This document shows, piece by piece, positions 17,794 to 26,579 of a stretch of DNA of 64,000 nucleotides. A program made the position numbers and the translations under genes. The DNA comes from Deltaproteobacteria bacterium (GTDB lineage: Bacteria; Desulfobacterota; Binatia; HRBIN30; CADEER01). The notes under the pieces were generated by a model. The model had not been told where the DNA came from. It was given only the letters and a program-made list of their open reading frames with translations, and ran no database searches. How positions within the stretch are numbered: position 1 is the stretch's first letter; each line of letters opens with the position of its first letter. The stretch lies in the NCBI GenBank assembly GCA_029262455.1, contig JAJCZJ010000088.1, positions 124,001 through 188,000 of the forward strand, given 5' to 3'.

Positions 17794-19239
17794 ATGATTC
17801 CCGAGATATCCTGGACAATCCTGCTGCCCACCCTATTGGTTACCGGCACCGGGTTCGCCGTACTGCTCGCCGACCTGGCCACGACCGGCCCCGAAAAGGA
17901 CGGGCTCGGCTGGATCGGCATCGTCGGTCTCGTTGTCACCGCAATCGCGTCGGCTGCACTTTGGAATACTCAGGCGTCCGGCTTTGACGGCACCATCGTA
18001 CTCGACCGCTATGCTCTCTTCTTCAACGTAGTGTTCTGCCTAGCCGCTGCCCTGACTCTCCTGATGTCGATGGACTACCTCGGCACAATCGGTCTGCGCA
18101 GTGGTGAGTACTACGCGATCGTGCTGTTTGCGACGGCGGGGATGTTCCTGATGGCCGCGGCGAACGATCTCATCGTGTTGTTTCTCGGACTCGAGACGAT
18201 GTCGATTGCCGCCTACGTTCTCGCCGGCATTTGGCGCCCGGACTTGCGATCCAGCGAGGCGGCGATGAAGTACTTCCTTCTCGGCGCCTTCGCGACCGGA
18301 TTTCTTCTCTTTGGGATCGCCATGCTGTACGGCGCCTTCGGCACGACCACCCTGACGACCATCACCGCCGAGATCGGACCCAGCGCAGACCTTCAGCGAA
18401 CCCTGGCATTTGGCGGGGTGGCGCTACTGATCGCCGGTTTCGGCTTCAAGATTGCCGCCGTTCCATTCCATGCCTGGGCTCCAGACGTCTACGAGGGTTC
18501 GCCGACATCGGTCACCGCATTCATGGCGGCCGGGGTCAAAGCCGCGGCATTCGCCGCGTTCGTGCGAATCTTCATGCACACGTTCGCAGAGCTGGCGGTA
18601 GACTGGAGACCGGTTCTCGCGCTTCTTGCCGTCGTGACCATGACCGTCGGCAACCTGGCTGCGCTGAAACAAACCAACATCAAACGAATGCTCGCCTATT
18701 CGAGCATCGCCCATGCCGGCTACCTGCTGGTCGGGATGGTCGCAGCGGACAGCTTGGGCGGGGCTGCGGTTCTCTACTACTTGCTCGCATACGGCCTCAT
18801 GAACACCGGCGCATTCGCCGTCGTCATTGCTCTCGGCAAGCGCGGAGAGCCAAACGAGTCACTCGATGACTACGACAGTGTCGGCCTGCGTCATCCTGCG
18901 CTCGGCCTCTGCATGACGGTCTTCATGCTGTCGCTCGCCGGAATCCCGGCGCTAGCGGGCTTCACCGGGAAGTTTTACCTGTTCAGCGCGGCGGTCGGTC
19001 AGGGGTACGCCTGGCTCGCAATCATCGGAGTGCTCAACAGTGTCGTGTCGATGTACTACTACGGCGGTGTCCTGATGCGGATGTTCATGGCCGAAGACGG
19101 CAAGGACGTCCAAGGAACAACCCACCGCCCTTACCTGACGGCGACGCTAATCGTAACTACAGTAGGGACTGTCGCTCTCGGGATTTTCCCGAGCTGGGCG
19201 TTCGAGCTAGCCCTCGGCGCGTTCCAATCGCTGGGATAG
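17794..19239 (+). CDS. nuoN: NADH-quinone oxidoreductase subunit N
   Basis: A 481-residue antiporter-like proton pump subunit with about 14 helices. Hallmarks are LVLFLGLETMSIAAYVLAG with the TM5 Glu, AMKYFLLGAFATGFLLFG with the TM7 Lys, FHAWAPDVYEGSPTSVTAFMA and KQTNIKRMLAYSSIAHAGYLL. It is the last gene of the operon. The related nuoL and nuoM, normally between nuoK and nuoN, are absent, so this is the only pump subunit in the cluster. Confidence 0.96.
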   Translation: MIPEISWTILLPTLLVTGTGFAVLLADLATTGPEKDGLGWIGIVGLVVTAIASAALWNTQASGFDGTIVLDRYALFFNVVFCLAAALTLLMSMDYLGTIGLRSGEYYAIVLFATAGMFLMAAANDLIVLFLGLETMSIAAYVLAGIWRPDLRSSEAAMKYFLLGAFATGFLLFGIAMLYGAFGTTTLTTITAEIGPSADLQRTLAFGGVALLIAGFGFKIAAVPFHAWAPDVYEGSPTSVTAFMAAGVKAAAFAAFVRIFMHTFAELAVDWRPVLALLAVVTMTVGNLAALKQTNIKRMLAYSSIAHAGYLLVGMVAADSLGGAAVLYYLLAYGLMNTGAFAVVIALGKRGEPNESLDDYDSVGLRHPALGLCMTVFMLSLAGIPALAGFTGKFYLFSAAVGQGYAWLAIIGVLNSVVSMYYYGGVLMRMFMAEDGKDVQGTTHRPYLTATLIVTTVGTVALGIFPSWAFELALGAFQSLG

Positions 19240-19245
19240 AAGAAC

Positions 19246-19266
19246 CTACGGCCGTAGCGGCCGTAG
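19246..19266. terminator. Hairpin between nuoN and pyrF
   Basis: CTACGGCC (19246-19253) pairs with GGCCGTAG (19259-19266) around a five-base loop. It lies between convergent genes. There is no T-run, so it is a possible bidirectional terminator only. Confidence 0.4.
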
Positions 19267-19335
19267 CGTCCGGACGAACCCGGAGTGGTGCTCTGGGGAA
19301 CGCGGCATCGAAGTGGTCGTGCGCGCACCTGGCCG

Positions 19336-20070
19336 TCAGGGCCTGGTCCTGCGAGCCCGTGCACCACGCTGCATCGCAGCGACGATATCGCGTGCGGCCT
19401 GGACAGGATCTGGGGCATTGCGAATCGGGCTGCCAATGACCAAGTACTTCGATCCGGCCTGAATGGCCTCTTCCGGCGTCATGACACGCTTCTGATCCTC
19501 AACGTCAGAGCTAGCCGGCCGAACTCCAGGCGTCACGATCAAGAAGCGTGATCCACATTCTTCGCGGATGCGCGCTACCTCAAGTGGCGAAGCAACGACA
19601 CCATCCATCCCGCAGAGCCGCGCCAACTTGGCAAGCCGTGCGACTTGATTCTCAACCGAGGTCTTGACGCCAACCTTGTCGAGATCGTCCCGATTGAGGC
19701 TCGTCAATACGGTAATCGCTAGCAGTCGTGGCCGCTTGATGCGTTCGGTTCGCGCCACTTTGGCTACTTCTCGAACCGTCTGCCGCATCATCTCGACGCT
19801 TCCGGCAGCGTGCACATCGAGCATTCCAACGCCCAGCTTCGTCGCTTCGGCAGCAGCTTTAGCCACAGTGCGAGGGATATCGTGAAACTTTAGATCGAGA
19901 AAAACAGCGGCACGCCGACGACGGATCGATTTGACGATGTCTGGACCGGAGTTGACGAAAAGCTGTTTACCGACCTTGAAGAGTCCAACCTCTCCCTTCA
20001 GGCAATCGACGAGTGCCAACGCTTCCTTCTGCGACGGAACGTCGAGCGCAAATATCAAGCGCCGCCGCAT
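19336..20070 (-). CDS. pyrF: Orotidine 5'-phosphate decarboxylase
   Basis: The 244-residue TIM-barrel enzyme makes UMP from OMP. It has RRLIFALDVPSQKEAL, FLDLKFHDIPRTVAKAA with the catalytic D-x-K-x2-D array, DVHAAGS, and the phosphate-binding ending VIGSPIRNAPDPVQAARDI. The ATG at 20070 gives the normal family start. An in-frame TTG at 20115 overlaps the proS stop and would add 15 residues. The gene is directly downstream of proS and probably cotranscribed. Confidence 0.95.
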   Translation of the reverse strand: MRRRLIFALDVPSQKEALALVDCLKGEVGLFKVGKQLFVNSGPDIVKSIRRRRAAVFLDLKFHDIPRTVAKAAAEATKLGVGMLDVHAAGSVEMMRQTVREVAKVARTERIKRPRLLAITVLTSLNRDDLDKVGVKTSVENQVARLAKLARLCGMDGVVASPLEVARIREECGSRFLIVTPGVRPASSDVEDQKRVMTPEEAIQAGSKYLVIGSPIRNAPDPVQAARDIVAAMQRGARARRTRP

Positions 20071-20111
20071 CGATTCCGCGGCGCGTGTGGACGCTGGCAA
20101 TGTCGCCCGAG

Positions 20112-21833
20112 TCAAAGAGACAACTCCGTGTTGATGCGCTCCGCCAACACACGAACGACGTCACCCAATGGAATCTCTTCGGCATCGGTTGCGTTGCGCC
20201 GCTTGACCTCCGCCACGCCCTTCTCGACGCCCTTCGGGCCCAACGTCACTCGATAGGGGATGCCGATCAGGTCGGCATCCTTGAACTTGACGCCAGCACG
20301 TTCGTTGCGATCATCGTATAAGATCTCAACCCCGGCGGCCAGGAACGCATCGTAGAGCTCATCACAAGAGGCACTCAACGCTTCGTCTTTCGACTTCACG
20401 TTCACCAGATGAACGTGCGCGGGTGCCAGAGCCAGCGGCCAGACGATTCCGCCTTCGTCGTGGTGTTGCTCGATCGCAGCTGCCGCGGTGCGGGTCACGC
20501 CGATCCCATAGCAGCCCATCTCCACCACCTGCTGTTTGCCGTTCTCGCCCAGTACATTCGCGCCCATCGCCTCGCTGTACTTGGTCCCGAGGTAAAACAC
20601 TTGCCCGACTTCAATGCCGCGGTGGCCATCGTACGCGCCCTCGCCACAGCGCGCGCAACCATCGCCCGGGGCCGCCGTACGCAGATCGGCAAACTCCAGT
20701 GACGACATGTCCCGCCGCTGATCGACCTCGACGAGATGACAGTCGTCTTCGTTCGCACCGACGACCGCACCCGTAACTCCATCGAGCGCGTGATCAGCTA
20801 CGATCCGTATCTTTAATCCGATCGGCCCAGCGTACCCGGCTGCAGCCCCCGTATGTTTGAGCACTTCGGCCGACTCTGCCATTGCGACCGATTGGCAGCC
20901 CAAGACCGATACCAGCTTGTCCTCGCTTAGCTCGTGATCGCCCCGCACCAGTGCCGCAATCGTATCGCCGCTATCGGTGGAAAAGAGTAGCGTCTTGATA
21001 AAGCTCTCCTGGCCCAACTTCAGAAAGGCACTCACTTCTTCGATCGTCCGCCGGCCCGGCGTTTCAACCTTCTGCGGAGCCCCCACCGCACTCTCAACCG
21101 CGGGGCTTTCGCCCTTACGAATCTCGGCCTTTTCCACATTCGCCGCATAACGGCAGCTCGGGCAGCTCACCAGCGCGTCTTCGCCAGATTCGGCTAGCAC
21201 GTGGAATTCGTGTGACATCGAACCGCCGATCGCACCCGTCGCCGCTTCGACCGGACGAAACGTCAGCCCACAGCGCTCGAATATCCGCGTGTACGTGTCG
21301 AACATGTGCTGGTACTCGCGCCGACAGTCTTCGTAGTCGGTGTGAAACGAGTAAGCGTCCTTCATGATGAACTCGCGACCACGCATCAGGCCGAAGCGCG
21401 GTCGGATCTCGTCGCGAAACTTCGATTGGATCTGGTAGAGATTGATCGGGAGGTCGCGGTATGAGCGGACCTCGCGGCGAACGAGATCCGTGACGACCTC
21501 TTCGTGCGTCGGTCCGAAACAAAACTCGCGATCGGCCCGGTCTTTGATCCGCAATAGTTCCTTGCCGTATTGGTCCCACCGCCCGGACTCCTGCCAAAGT
21601 CCGGCAGGGCAAACAGCTGGCATCAGGATCTCCTGCGCGCCAGCCCGATCCATCTCTTCGCGGACGATGTGTTCGACCTTGCGAACGACGCGCAGGCCAA
21701 GCGGCAGCAGATCATAGATCCCCCGCGCCACCTGCCGGATCATGCCGGCACGAACCATCAGCTTGTGGCTGACGACCTCAGCATCCGAGGGATCTTCCTT
21801 CAAGGTCGGTATCAGTAGTCGAGAGTATCGCAC
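20112..21833 (-). CDS. proS: Prolyl-tRNA synthetase (bacterial type with editing insertion)
   Basis: A 573-residue class II synthetase. It begins at a GTG (RYSRLLIPTLKEDPSDAEV), the standard N-terminus. An in-frame extension to 21911 would overlap the next gene and looks non-native. Motif 2 is FRDEIRPRFGLMRGREFIMKDAYSFH, split around residues 140-165. An INS editing domain (about 230-390) carries the GxxxP-type loop. Motif 3 is GCYGIGVTRTAAAAIEQ. The anticodon-binding domain ends the protein. It charges tRNA-Pro in the cytoplasm. Confidence 0.95.
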   Translation of the reverse strand: MRYSRLLIPTLKEDPSDAEVVSHKLMVRAGMIRQVARGIYDLLPLGLRVVRKVEHIVREEMDRAGAQEILMPAVCPAGLWQESGRWDQYGKELLRIKDRADREFCFGPTHEEVVTDLVRREVRSYRDLPINLYQIQSKFRDEIRPRFGLMRGREFIMKDAYSFHTDYEDCRREYQHMFDTYTRIFERCGLTFRPVEAATGAIGGSMSHEFHVLAESGEDALVSCPSCRYAANVEKAEIRKGESPAVESAVGAPQKVETPGRRTIEEVSAFLKLGQESFIKTLLFSTDSGDTIAALVRGDHELSEDKLVSVLGCQSVAMAESAEVLKHTGAAAGYAGPIGLKIRIVADHALDGVTGAVVGANEDDCHLVEVDQRRDMSSLEFADLRTAAPGDGCARCGEGAYDGHRGIEVGQVFYLGTKYSEAMGANVLGENGKQQVVEMGCYGIGVTRTAAAAIEQHHDEGGIVWPLALAPAHVHLVNVKSKDEALSASCDELYDAFLAAGVEILYDDRNERAGVKFKDADLIGIPYRVTLGPKGVEKGVAEVKRRNATDAEEIPLGDVVRVLAERINTELSL

Positions 21834-21891
21834 GGCGCCGTACACTATCCGGATCGCGGTGCGGGGACCAGAGGGGAATGCCGCCGCAATT

Positions 21892-23667
21892 TTACACCCG
21901 TGGACAGCCACTCAGCGCGCTGCGAACCGCTGCCACCAACTCGTTGATCGCAATCAGGCCGTCTCCACTCCGATCAGCGGCAAGGCAGGCGTCCGTCGGC
22001 CCTCGGGTGAGTGAGATCTGCACGGCAGTCACCAGTTCGTTAATTCCGACGACACAGTTTCCATCGCAGTCACCCGCACACCTACCCCCACAAACCGACA
22101 CCTGAGTCTCCGTCGGCGTCGCCGAGGGCGGAACCGGAGTGAGTGTCGCCGTCGCACTTGGCGGTACGTCAGTTGGCGAGAACGTTGCCGTCGAGGTGGC
22201 CGTCGTCGTCGGTGTCGACGTCGGAGTAGCCGTCGGCGTGACCGTCACCTGGCCCCCGCAGGGCACCAACTGAGGATCGACGATCAGCGTTAGATCCGGA
22301 TCGGCGGTACCCGCGATGATCGGGACAATTCCGTTCGGAACGACAACCTCGTTGGCCGCTTCGGCCTTCAGTGTTCCCGCAATCGAGACAGATCCGCGCG
22401 CAACCAGGCGATTCTTGGCACCCGCACCAGCCGACTCCAATCGAGCACTTCGCCCTAACGCCATCGAGCAGGCGCTGAGATCGATGTCCCCCAAGCTCCC
22501 GCCTCGCCCGCCGCCAACCGACGTTTCACCGGCAAGATAGGTCCCGTCGGATTGAATGGCTCCGCCCGCGACGACCTTAATCGAGCCCACCGGTCCGGTC
22601 GCGAGAAGATTACAAGCGCTCGTTACAAGTTGATCTCCGCCGCTTACAACCGTCAGATCGCCACCAAAATCGTCGGCGCTCACATCGATCACACCGCTGC
22701 ACACGAAGCGTCGGCTCACTTCGATCGAGATCGACCCCCCACAACCATCGCCACTGGTTCCACCGAAGTTGACCTCGCCACCAACAGATACGTCACCCGC
22801 AGCGATGCTGGCATCGCCGCCGCAGCAATCCCCCGCACGGGCCCGGAAGTCGATGTCGCCCGCGATCAAGAGGTTTCCCTCGATGTCGAGATCAAGGAGA
22901 CCGCCATCCCCGCAATCATCACCAGCCGTCGCCGAGCCCCGGCCGCGGATACGCCCTGTCAATTCCACATCCGCGCCGCTGGCAATTTCAACCGAACCGG
23001 CGTCGCTCAACTCGCCATTCCCATCGACCACGGCGGCACCAAGTACGACCCGGCCTTCGGTCAGCACGGACAGGCTGCCGCCACCAAACTCGCCGCCCGA
23101 GAGGTCAATCGAACCTCGCAACAAGACGTCGCCCACCGCCGAAACATCAAGCGACCCGCCCTCTCCGAGTGTTCCACTGGTCGCCTGGACTTCGCCAGTC
23201 ACTGAGACATCGCTCGCGCTCGAGATCACGATCACGCCGCCATCCGCGTCGGGGTCGGAACCGTTCAAGACCAGCGCACCTCGGACCGATACGAACTCGC
23301 CGATCAGAGTCAGGCTCGCCCCGTCCGCCACCATCCGGATCACACCAGACTCCCGCCGCCCATCGAGTACCAGGTCCCCCGTTGCATTGAGCACCATCGA
23401 CTCAAGCCCGCGCAACTGCCCGGATCCGCGAATCTCCAGGTTCTGCGCATCGAGCCGCAGGCTCGCATCACCGACGTCGACCACCGCCTCGATGACAACG
23501 TCGCGATCACCAAAGTCGAGACCAAGATCACCCTGACCCGCGAGATTAGCGTTTGCCGTGATGACGCAGGGGTCGCCCGCGCAAAGGTCGTCCGGAGTCA
23601 CCCCGCCCAGTACAGGAGCTGCCGTCAACAATACCGACAGCACACATCCCGGTCTCAGTGCACTCAT
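21892..23667 (-). CDS. Secreted beta-solenoid protein with Thr/Pro linker and dockerin-like EF-hand tail
   Basis: A 591-residue exported protein with an N-terminal signal peptide (about residues 1-22) and many short beta-strand repeats rich in Gly, Asp, Ser and Val over about 40-455 (for example GSLDVSAVGDVLLRGSIDLSGG). A low-complexity Thr/Pro/Ser linker spans about 460-520. The C-terminus has two EF-hand-like units, GDCDGNCVVGINELVTAV and AADRSGDGLIAINELVAAV, flanked by Cys. The tail is very common in Candidatus Binatia exoproteins (recalled) and resembles dockerin/type I EF-hand anchors. Function is unknown: adhesin, surface layer or enzyme scaffold. GAGGT lies nine bases before the ATG. 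Confidence 0.82.
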   Translation of the reverse strand: MSALRPGCVLSVLLTAAPVLGGVTPDDLCAGDPCVITANANLAGQGDLGLDFGDRDVVIEAVVDVGDASLRLDAQNLEIRGSGQLRGLESMVLNATGDLVLDGRRESGVIRMVADGASLTLIGEFVSVRGALVLNGSDPDADGGVIVISSASDVSVTGEVQATSGTLGEGGSLDVSAVGDVLLRGSIDLSGGEFGGGSLSVLTEGRVVLGAAVVDGNGELSDAGSVEIASGADVELTGRIRGRGSATAGDDCGDGGLLDLDIEGNLLIAGDIDFRARAGDCCGGDASIAAGDVSVGGEVNFGGTSGDGCGGSISIEVSRRFVCSGVIDVSADDFGGDLTVVSGGDQLVTSACNLLATGPVGSIKVVAGGAIQSDGTYLAGETSVGGGRGGSLGDIDLSACSMALGRSARLESAGAGAKNRLVARGSVSIAGTLKAEAANEVVVPNGIVPIIAGTADPDLTLIVDPQLVPCGGQVTVTPTATPTSTPTTTATSTATFSPTDVPPSATATLTPVPPSATPTETQVSVCGGRCAGDCDGNCVVGINELVTAVQISLTRGPTDACLAADRSGDGLIAINELVAAVRSALSGCPRV

Positions 23668-23778
23668 CGGAATTTACCTCGTAGGCTCGGGGTCGTGGGC
23701 ATGTTGGGCAAATGGATGGACACAGCATCCTACACGCAATCTCCTTGCTCCGCATCACTCAATCCCGCGTTGGGCAGC

Positions 23779-24243
23779 ATGGCGCCAGCGCACTCCGTCC
23801 TGGTATTCTTGCCCTATCCTCAACTATCAGCTCATCGGCTCTCCGGAATCGTCGTCCTTTTAGCGATTTGTGTCGGGCTTTCGGGTTGCGCCAGGGACGA
23901 CTTTGGGTGCGGCTTTCGCTTCGTAGAACTACGCGCTCCCAGGCTCCCGCATGGGACTGTCGGGGTTCCCTACGACGGTATTATCGAGTCGGAGATCGGA
24001 AACGAACCAAACGACGACGACTTCGAGTTCCGATTCTTCCTGGGCTTCGGCGAGCTTCCACCCGGGCTGACTTTACGACAGATCAACGATCAGCAAGCGG
24101 TCGTGGAAGGAACTCCGAATACGGCCGGCGTATTCACGTTCGAAGTCGTCGTAGAAACCTGGCTCGAGGATGATCACAATAGCCGCTGCGACCACATGCG
24201 ACGCGACCGCGACTTCACCATCGAAGTGTTGACGGACGTCTGA
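23779..24243 (+). CDS. Small lipoprotein with putative Ig-like domain
   Basis: A 154-residue predicted lipoprotein: signal peptide with LAICVGLSGC as lipobox (Cys about residue 37). It is followed by an Ig/cadherin-like segment with LPHGTVGVPYDGIIESEIG, LPPGLTL and VVEGTPNTAGVFTFEVVVE, the pattern of He_PIG-type domains. Start at the ATG 23779 gives a plausible signal; the frame is open to 23695. It is isolated between two large secreted-protein genes. Function unknown. Confidence 0.7.
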   Translation: MAPAHSVLVFLPYPQLSAHRLSGIVVLLAICVGLSGCARDDFGCGFRFVELRAPRLPHGTVGVPYDGIIESEIGNEPNDDDFEFRFFLGFGELPPGLTLRQINDQQAVVEGTPNTAGVFTFEVVVETWLEDDHNSRCDHMRRDRDFTIEVLTDV

Positions 24244-24283
24244 GCCGACCCACCCGGTTCGATCTCGAGCGCGTCAGCTGCCC

Positions 24284-26437
24284 TCAATCACTTTTCGCCT
24301 TGAACGTAGTCGCGTCGTTTTTCGTCGCCGTAGAAAACGTCGCACCCCAGCATGCCGCCGCGGTGTTGCGCAATTGGACGGTCACGGGTGTCGCCAGACT
24401 GAGGGCTGGCATGGATAGATTGCCACCCTTGGCTTTGAATTTGAACTTCGATTTCCCCTCGTCGCCAGACCGCACGAACCCGATTTGGGCTCCATCCGGA
24501 GTCCGGTCTTTGTCTTTGTAGCGATATCCCAAACCGACCGAGCTCCAGTCGCTACCGGCAGGTGCTCGGCTGCTGAGAAACAATCCCATCCCGCTCTCGT
24601 AAACGCAGACCTCATACCCGGTTGCCGCGATAGGATCGCCGAATTCCGGCAACGCGGTTGCCTCACCTCGACTCAATCGAAACAGCAGCAAGTCGCTTTT
24701 GTCGTTGTTCTTGTCCTTGAGCGTCAGGCGCGCCTTACCGCTGTCGGTGCTACCCTTGCACACGGGCGCGGGTGTGAATGACCCGATACAAGCACCAGCG
24801 CCATCACATTGATCGTTGTTCGAGCACAAAGCGCCGTCATCACAAGTGCTCCCGTTGGTCTCGAACGCGCAGAGACTCGAACAGCAGTCGCCGTTCGCCG
24901 TATTGCCGTCGTCACACTGCTCGCCCGCCGTCACGATCGTGTTGCCACAAGCGGTGTTTGTGCAATTCGAATCGCAACCGTCGCCGTCAATCAGGTTGTT
25001 GTCGTCACACTCCTCGCCGAAATCAATATTGCCGTCGCCGCACAGAGAAACTTCATCGGCGCCGATCTCGACTCGGGCACCGTTGAGGCGCGGGCCTCCG
25101 TCGATATCCAACTCGCCCGCGTCAGGAACAAACGCTGGATCTCCTTGATTGATCGCTGGCGAAATCTGCGCCAGGTGGAGATCTCCATTGGCCGCGTCAA
25201 TCAGCAATGGATCGGTGAAGAGACCATTGGTGTCGACGCCGGAGCCGGCCTGGTAGGCGGCGAAACCGCTGTAGTTCGAGTTACGCCAAAAGAAATCCGG
25301 AGTACTCGAGGCAATCGAGAACCACAAGTTGTAGTCGACGGAGTTGTTGACGTTGCCGTTCTCCGAATACGTCAGTGGAACTTGGCCGGTGCCGACGAAG
25401 ACGTTGTTTCGCACCTCGTTGTCGCTGGCCCACTGAATCCACAGCTCGCCAAAGCCCTCCTGCTGAGTATCGTTGCCGTACGTCGTGTTGTTGAGGAAGA
25501 AGCTGTCGCGCACCCTGCCTACGCCAGAGCTGAACCCGCCAAAGACAATCCCAACCTTTTCGTTGGCATAGACGAAATTGTTTCGCACGGTGACATTGGT
25601 CGTATTGGTACCGGAGTTCTCTGCACCGATCTCGATGCCCAGATCACTCTCGGTTACGATGTTTCGCTCGATGACGATGTCACGACCGCCGTCGACGTAG
25701 ATCCCGCCGGCGAACCCCCCACCCTGTTCGTTGGCGCGAATTACCGTATTGCCACGGCAGACTCCGTTCCGCGCCACCAGGCTCGAATCAGGATTGATGT
25801 CGGTCTCACCGCCGATGAAGTCGATGCCGATGTTGTTGACGTCGCGAACAATGTTGTTGGTCACCTCGAAGTCCGTGATATTTGCGTTGAGCACCAATGC
25901 TTCGCTGCGAAACGGGTCGCAGTCATAGATCTCGTTGGAATCGATGATCAGGTCAGAAATCGGCGTCGGTTCAGTACCATAGACAGTGATGCCCATCGCA
26001 TCCTGGCCGCGAACTTCGTGAATCTCGTTGTCGATGATCTCGATGTGCGAACCCGCTCCGAGAACACGAACACCCGATCCGTCGTCGACTCCCAAATTGT
26101 TACGGATCTCAAAACCCCGAATGCGTACGTAGCTGCGGTTCTGAATCAACACCATATCGCTGCCGGCGATCCCGGTGCCGTCCAGAACAGGCCTGTCGCC
26201 GGCACAAGCCTCGAGCGAGATAAATCCGCCGCCCGCGGTACCACTCGAAGGGAAGACGATCTTTTCGAAGTAGGGCCCGCCAGATTCACAGACCTCAATG
26301 GTGTCGCCGGCAACCGCAACGTTGAGCGCTGCCTGAATGGTCGAGTGGTCGCTCGGGACGTTGATTGTCGCCGCCAAAGCGACATTTGCGGAAACCAGAA
26401 GAGTAGCGACTACGAGCCGATAGAGGAGTCTCTGCAT
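24284..26437 (-). CDS. Secreted right-handed beta-helix protein with DUF4215 Cys repeats and a recurrent C-terminal beta domain
   Basis: A 717-residue exported protein. The signal peptide ends near VALA. A DUF1565-like start (TINVPSDHSTIQAALNVA) leads into a parallel beta-helix of about 350 residues with repeated N-x-I/V strands (VRIRGFEIRNNLG, IVIERNIVTESDLGIEIG). Two DUF4215-type motifs follow (CGDGNIDFGEECDDNN, AGEQCDDGNTANGDCC). The last 150 residues (KDKNNDKSDLLLFRLSRG to VTVQLRNTAAACWGATFST) form a beta domain I recall from other Binatia/myxobacterial surface proteins without a family name. Such proteins usually bind or cleave polysaccharides; no catalytic residues are assigned. The ATG at 26437 is preferred to a TTG at 26473. 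Confidence 0.8.
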   Translation of the reverse strand: MQRLLYRLVVATLLVSANVALAATINVPSDHSTIQAALNVAVAGDTIEVCESGGPYFEKIVFPSSGTAGGGFISLEACAGDRPVLDGTGIAGSDMVLIQNRSYVRIRGFEIRNNLGVDDGSGVRVLGAGSHIEIIDNEIHEVRGQDAMGITVYGTEPTPISDLIIDSNEIYDCDPFRSEALVLNANITDFEVTNNIVRDVNNIGIDFIGGETDINPDSSLVARNGVCRGNTVIRANEQGGGFAGGIYVDGGRDIVIERNIVTESDLGIEIGAENSGTNTTNVTVRNNFVYANEKVGIVFGGFSSGVGRVRDSFFLNNTTYGNDTQQEGFGELWIQWASDNEVRNNVFVGTGQVPLTYSENGNVNNSVDYNLWFSIASSTPDFFWRNSNYSGFAAYQAGSGVDTNGLFTDPLLIDAANGDLHLAQISPAINQGDPAFVPDAGELDIDGGPRLNGARVEIGADEVSLCGDGNIDFGEECDDNNLIDGDGCDSNCTNTACGNTIVTAGEQCDDGNTANGDCCSSLCAFETNGSTCDDGALCSNNDQCDGAGACIGSFTPAPVCKGSTDSGKARLTLKDKNNDKSDLLLFRLSRGEATALPEFGDPIAATGYEVCVYESGMGLFLSSRAPAGSDWSSVGLGYRYKDKDRTPDGAQIGFVRSGDEGKSKFKFKAKGGNLSMPALSLATPVTVQLRNTAAACWGATFSTATKNDATTFKAKSD

Positions 26438-26523
26438 CTCCGCATCTGACACTATCGGCAAGCAAAAAGTCAAACGATTTTAAATGGATAGAATCCCAGC
26501 GACAACATCTACCCATTCATCGC

Positions 26524-26553
26524 TTGACAATAACTGACCAGTTCGGTTATTTA
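26524..26553 (+). promoter_or_regulatory. Promoter of the methyltransferase-TetR-selenoprotein operon
   Basis: TTGACA at 26524-26529 with a TATTTA -10 at 26548-26553 (18-base spacer). A GGAGGT ribosome site follows at 26570-26575, five bases before the ATG at 26580. Confidence 0.6.
26531..26549. promoter_or_regulatory. Operator-like palindrome inside the promoter
   Basis: TAACTGA (26531-26537) and TCGGTTA (26543-26549) form an inverted repeat with one mismatch around a five-base centre. It lies entirely between the -35 and -10 boxes. The form TGACCAGT resembles operators of TetR/AcrR proteins, and a TetR gene is the second gene of this operon, so autoregulation is inferred. Confidence 0.55.
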
Positions 26554-26579
26554 AAATCTATTCTCCCTTGGAGGTCTTA

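Noticed and set aside
24809-26449. 546-codon open frame on the plus strand, opposite the beta-helix gene
   Set aside because: It is antisense to a gene with signal peptide, domain order and Cys repeats; its translation has no domain and no ribosome site.
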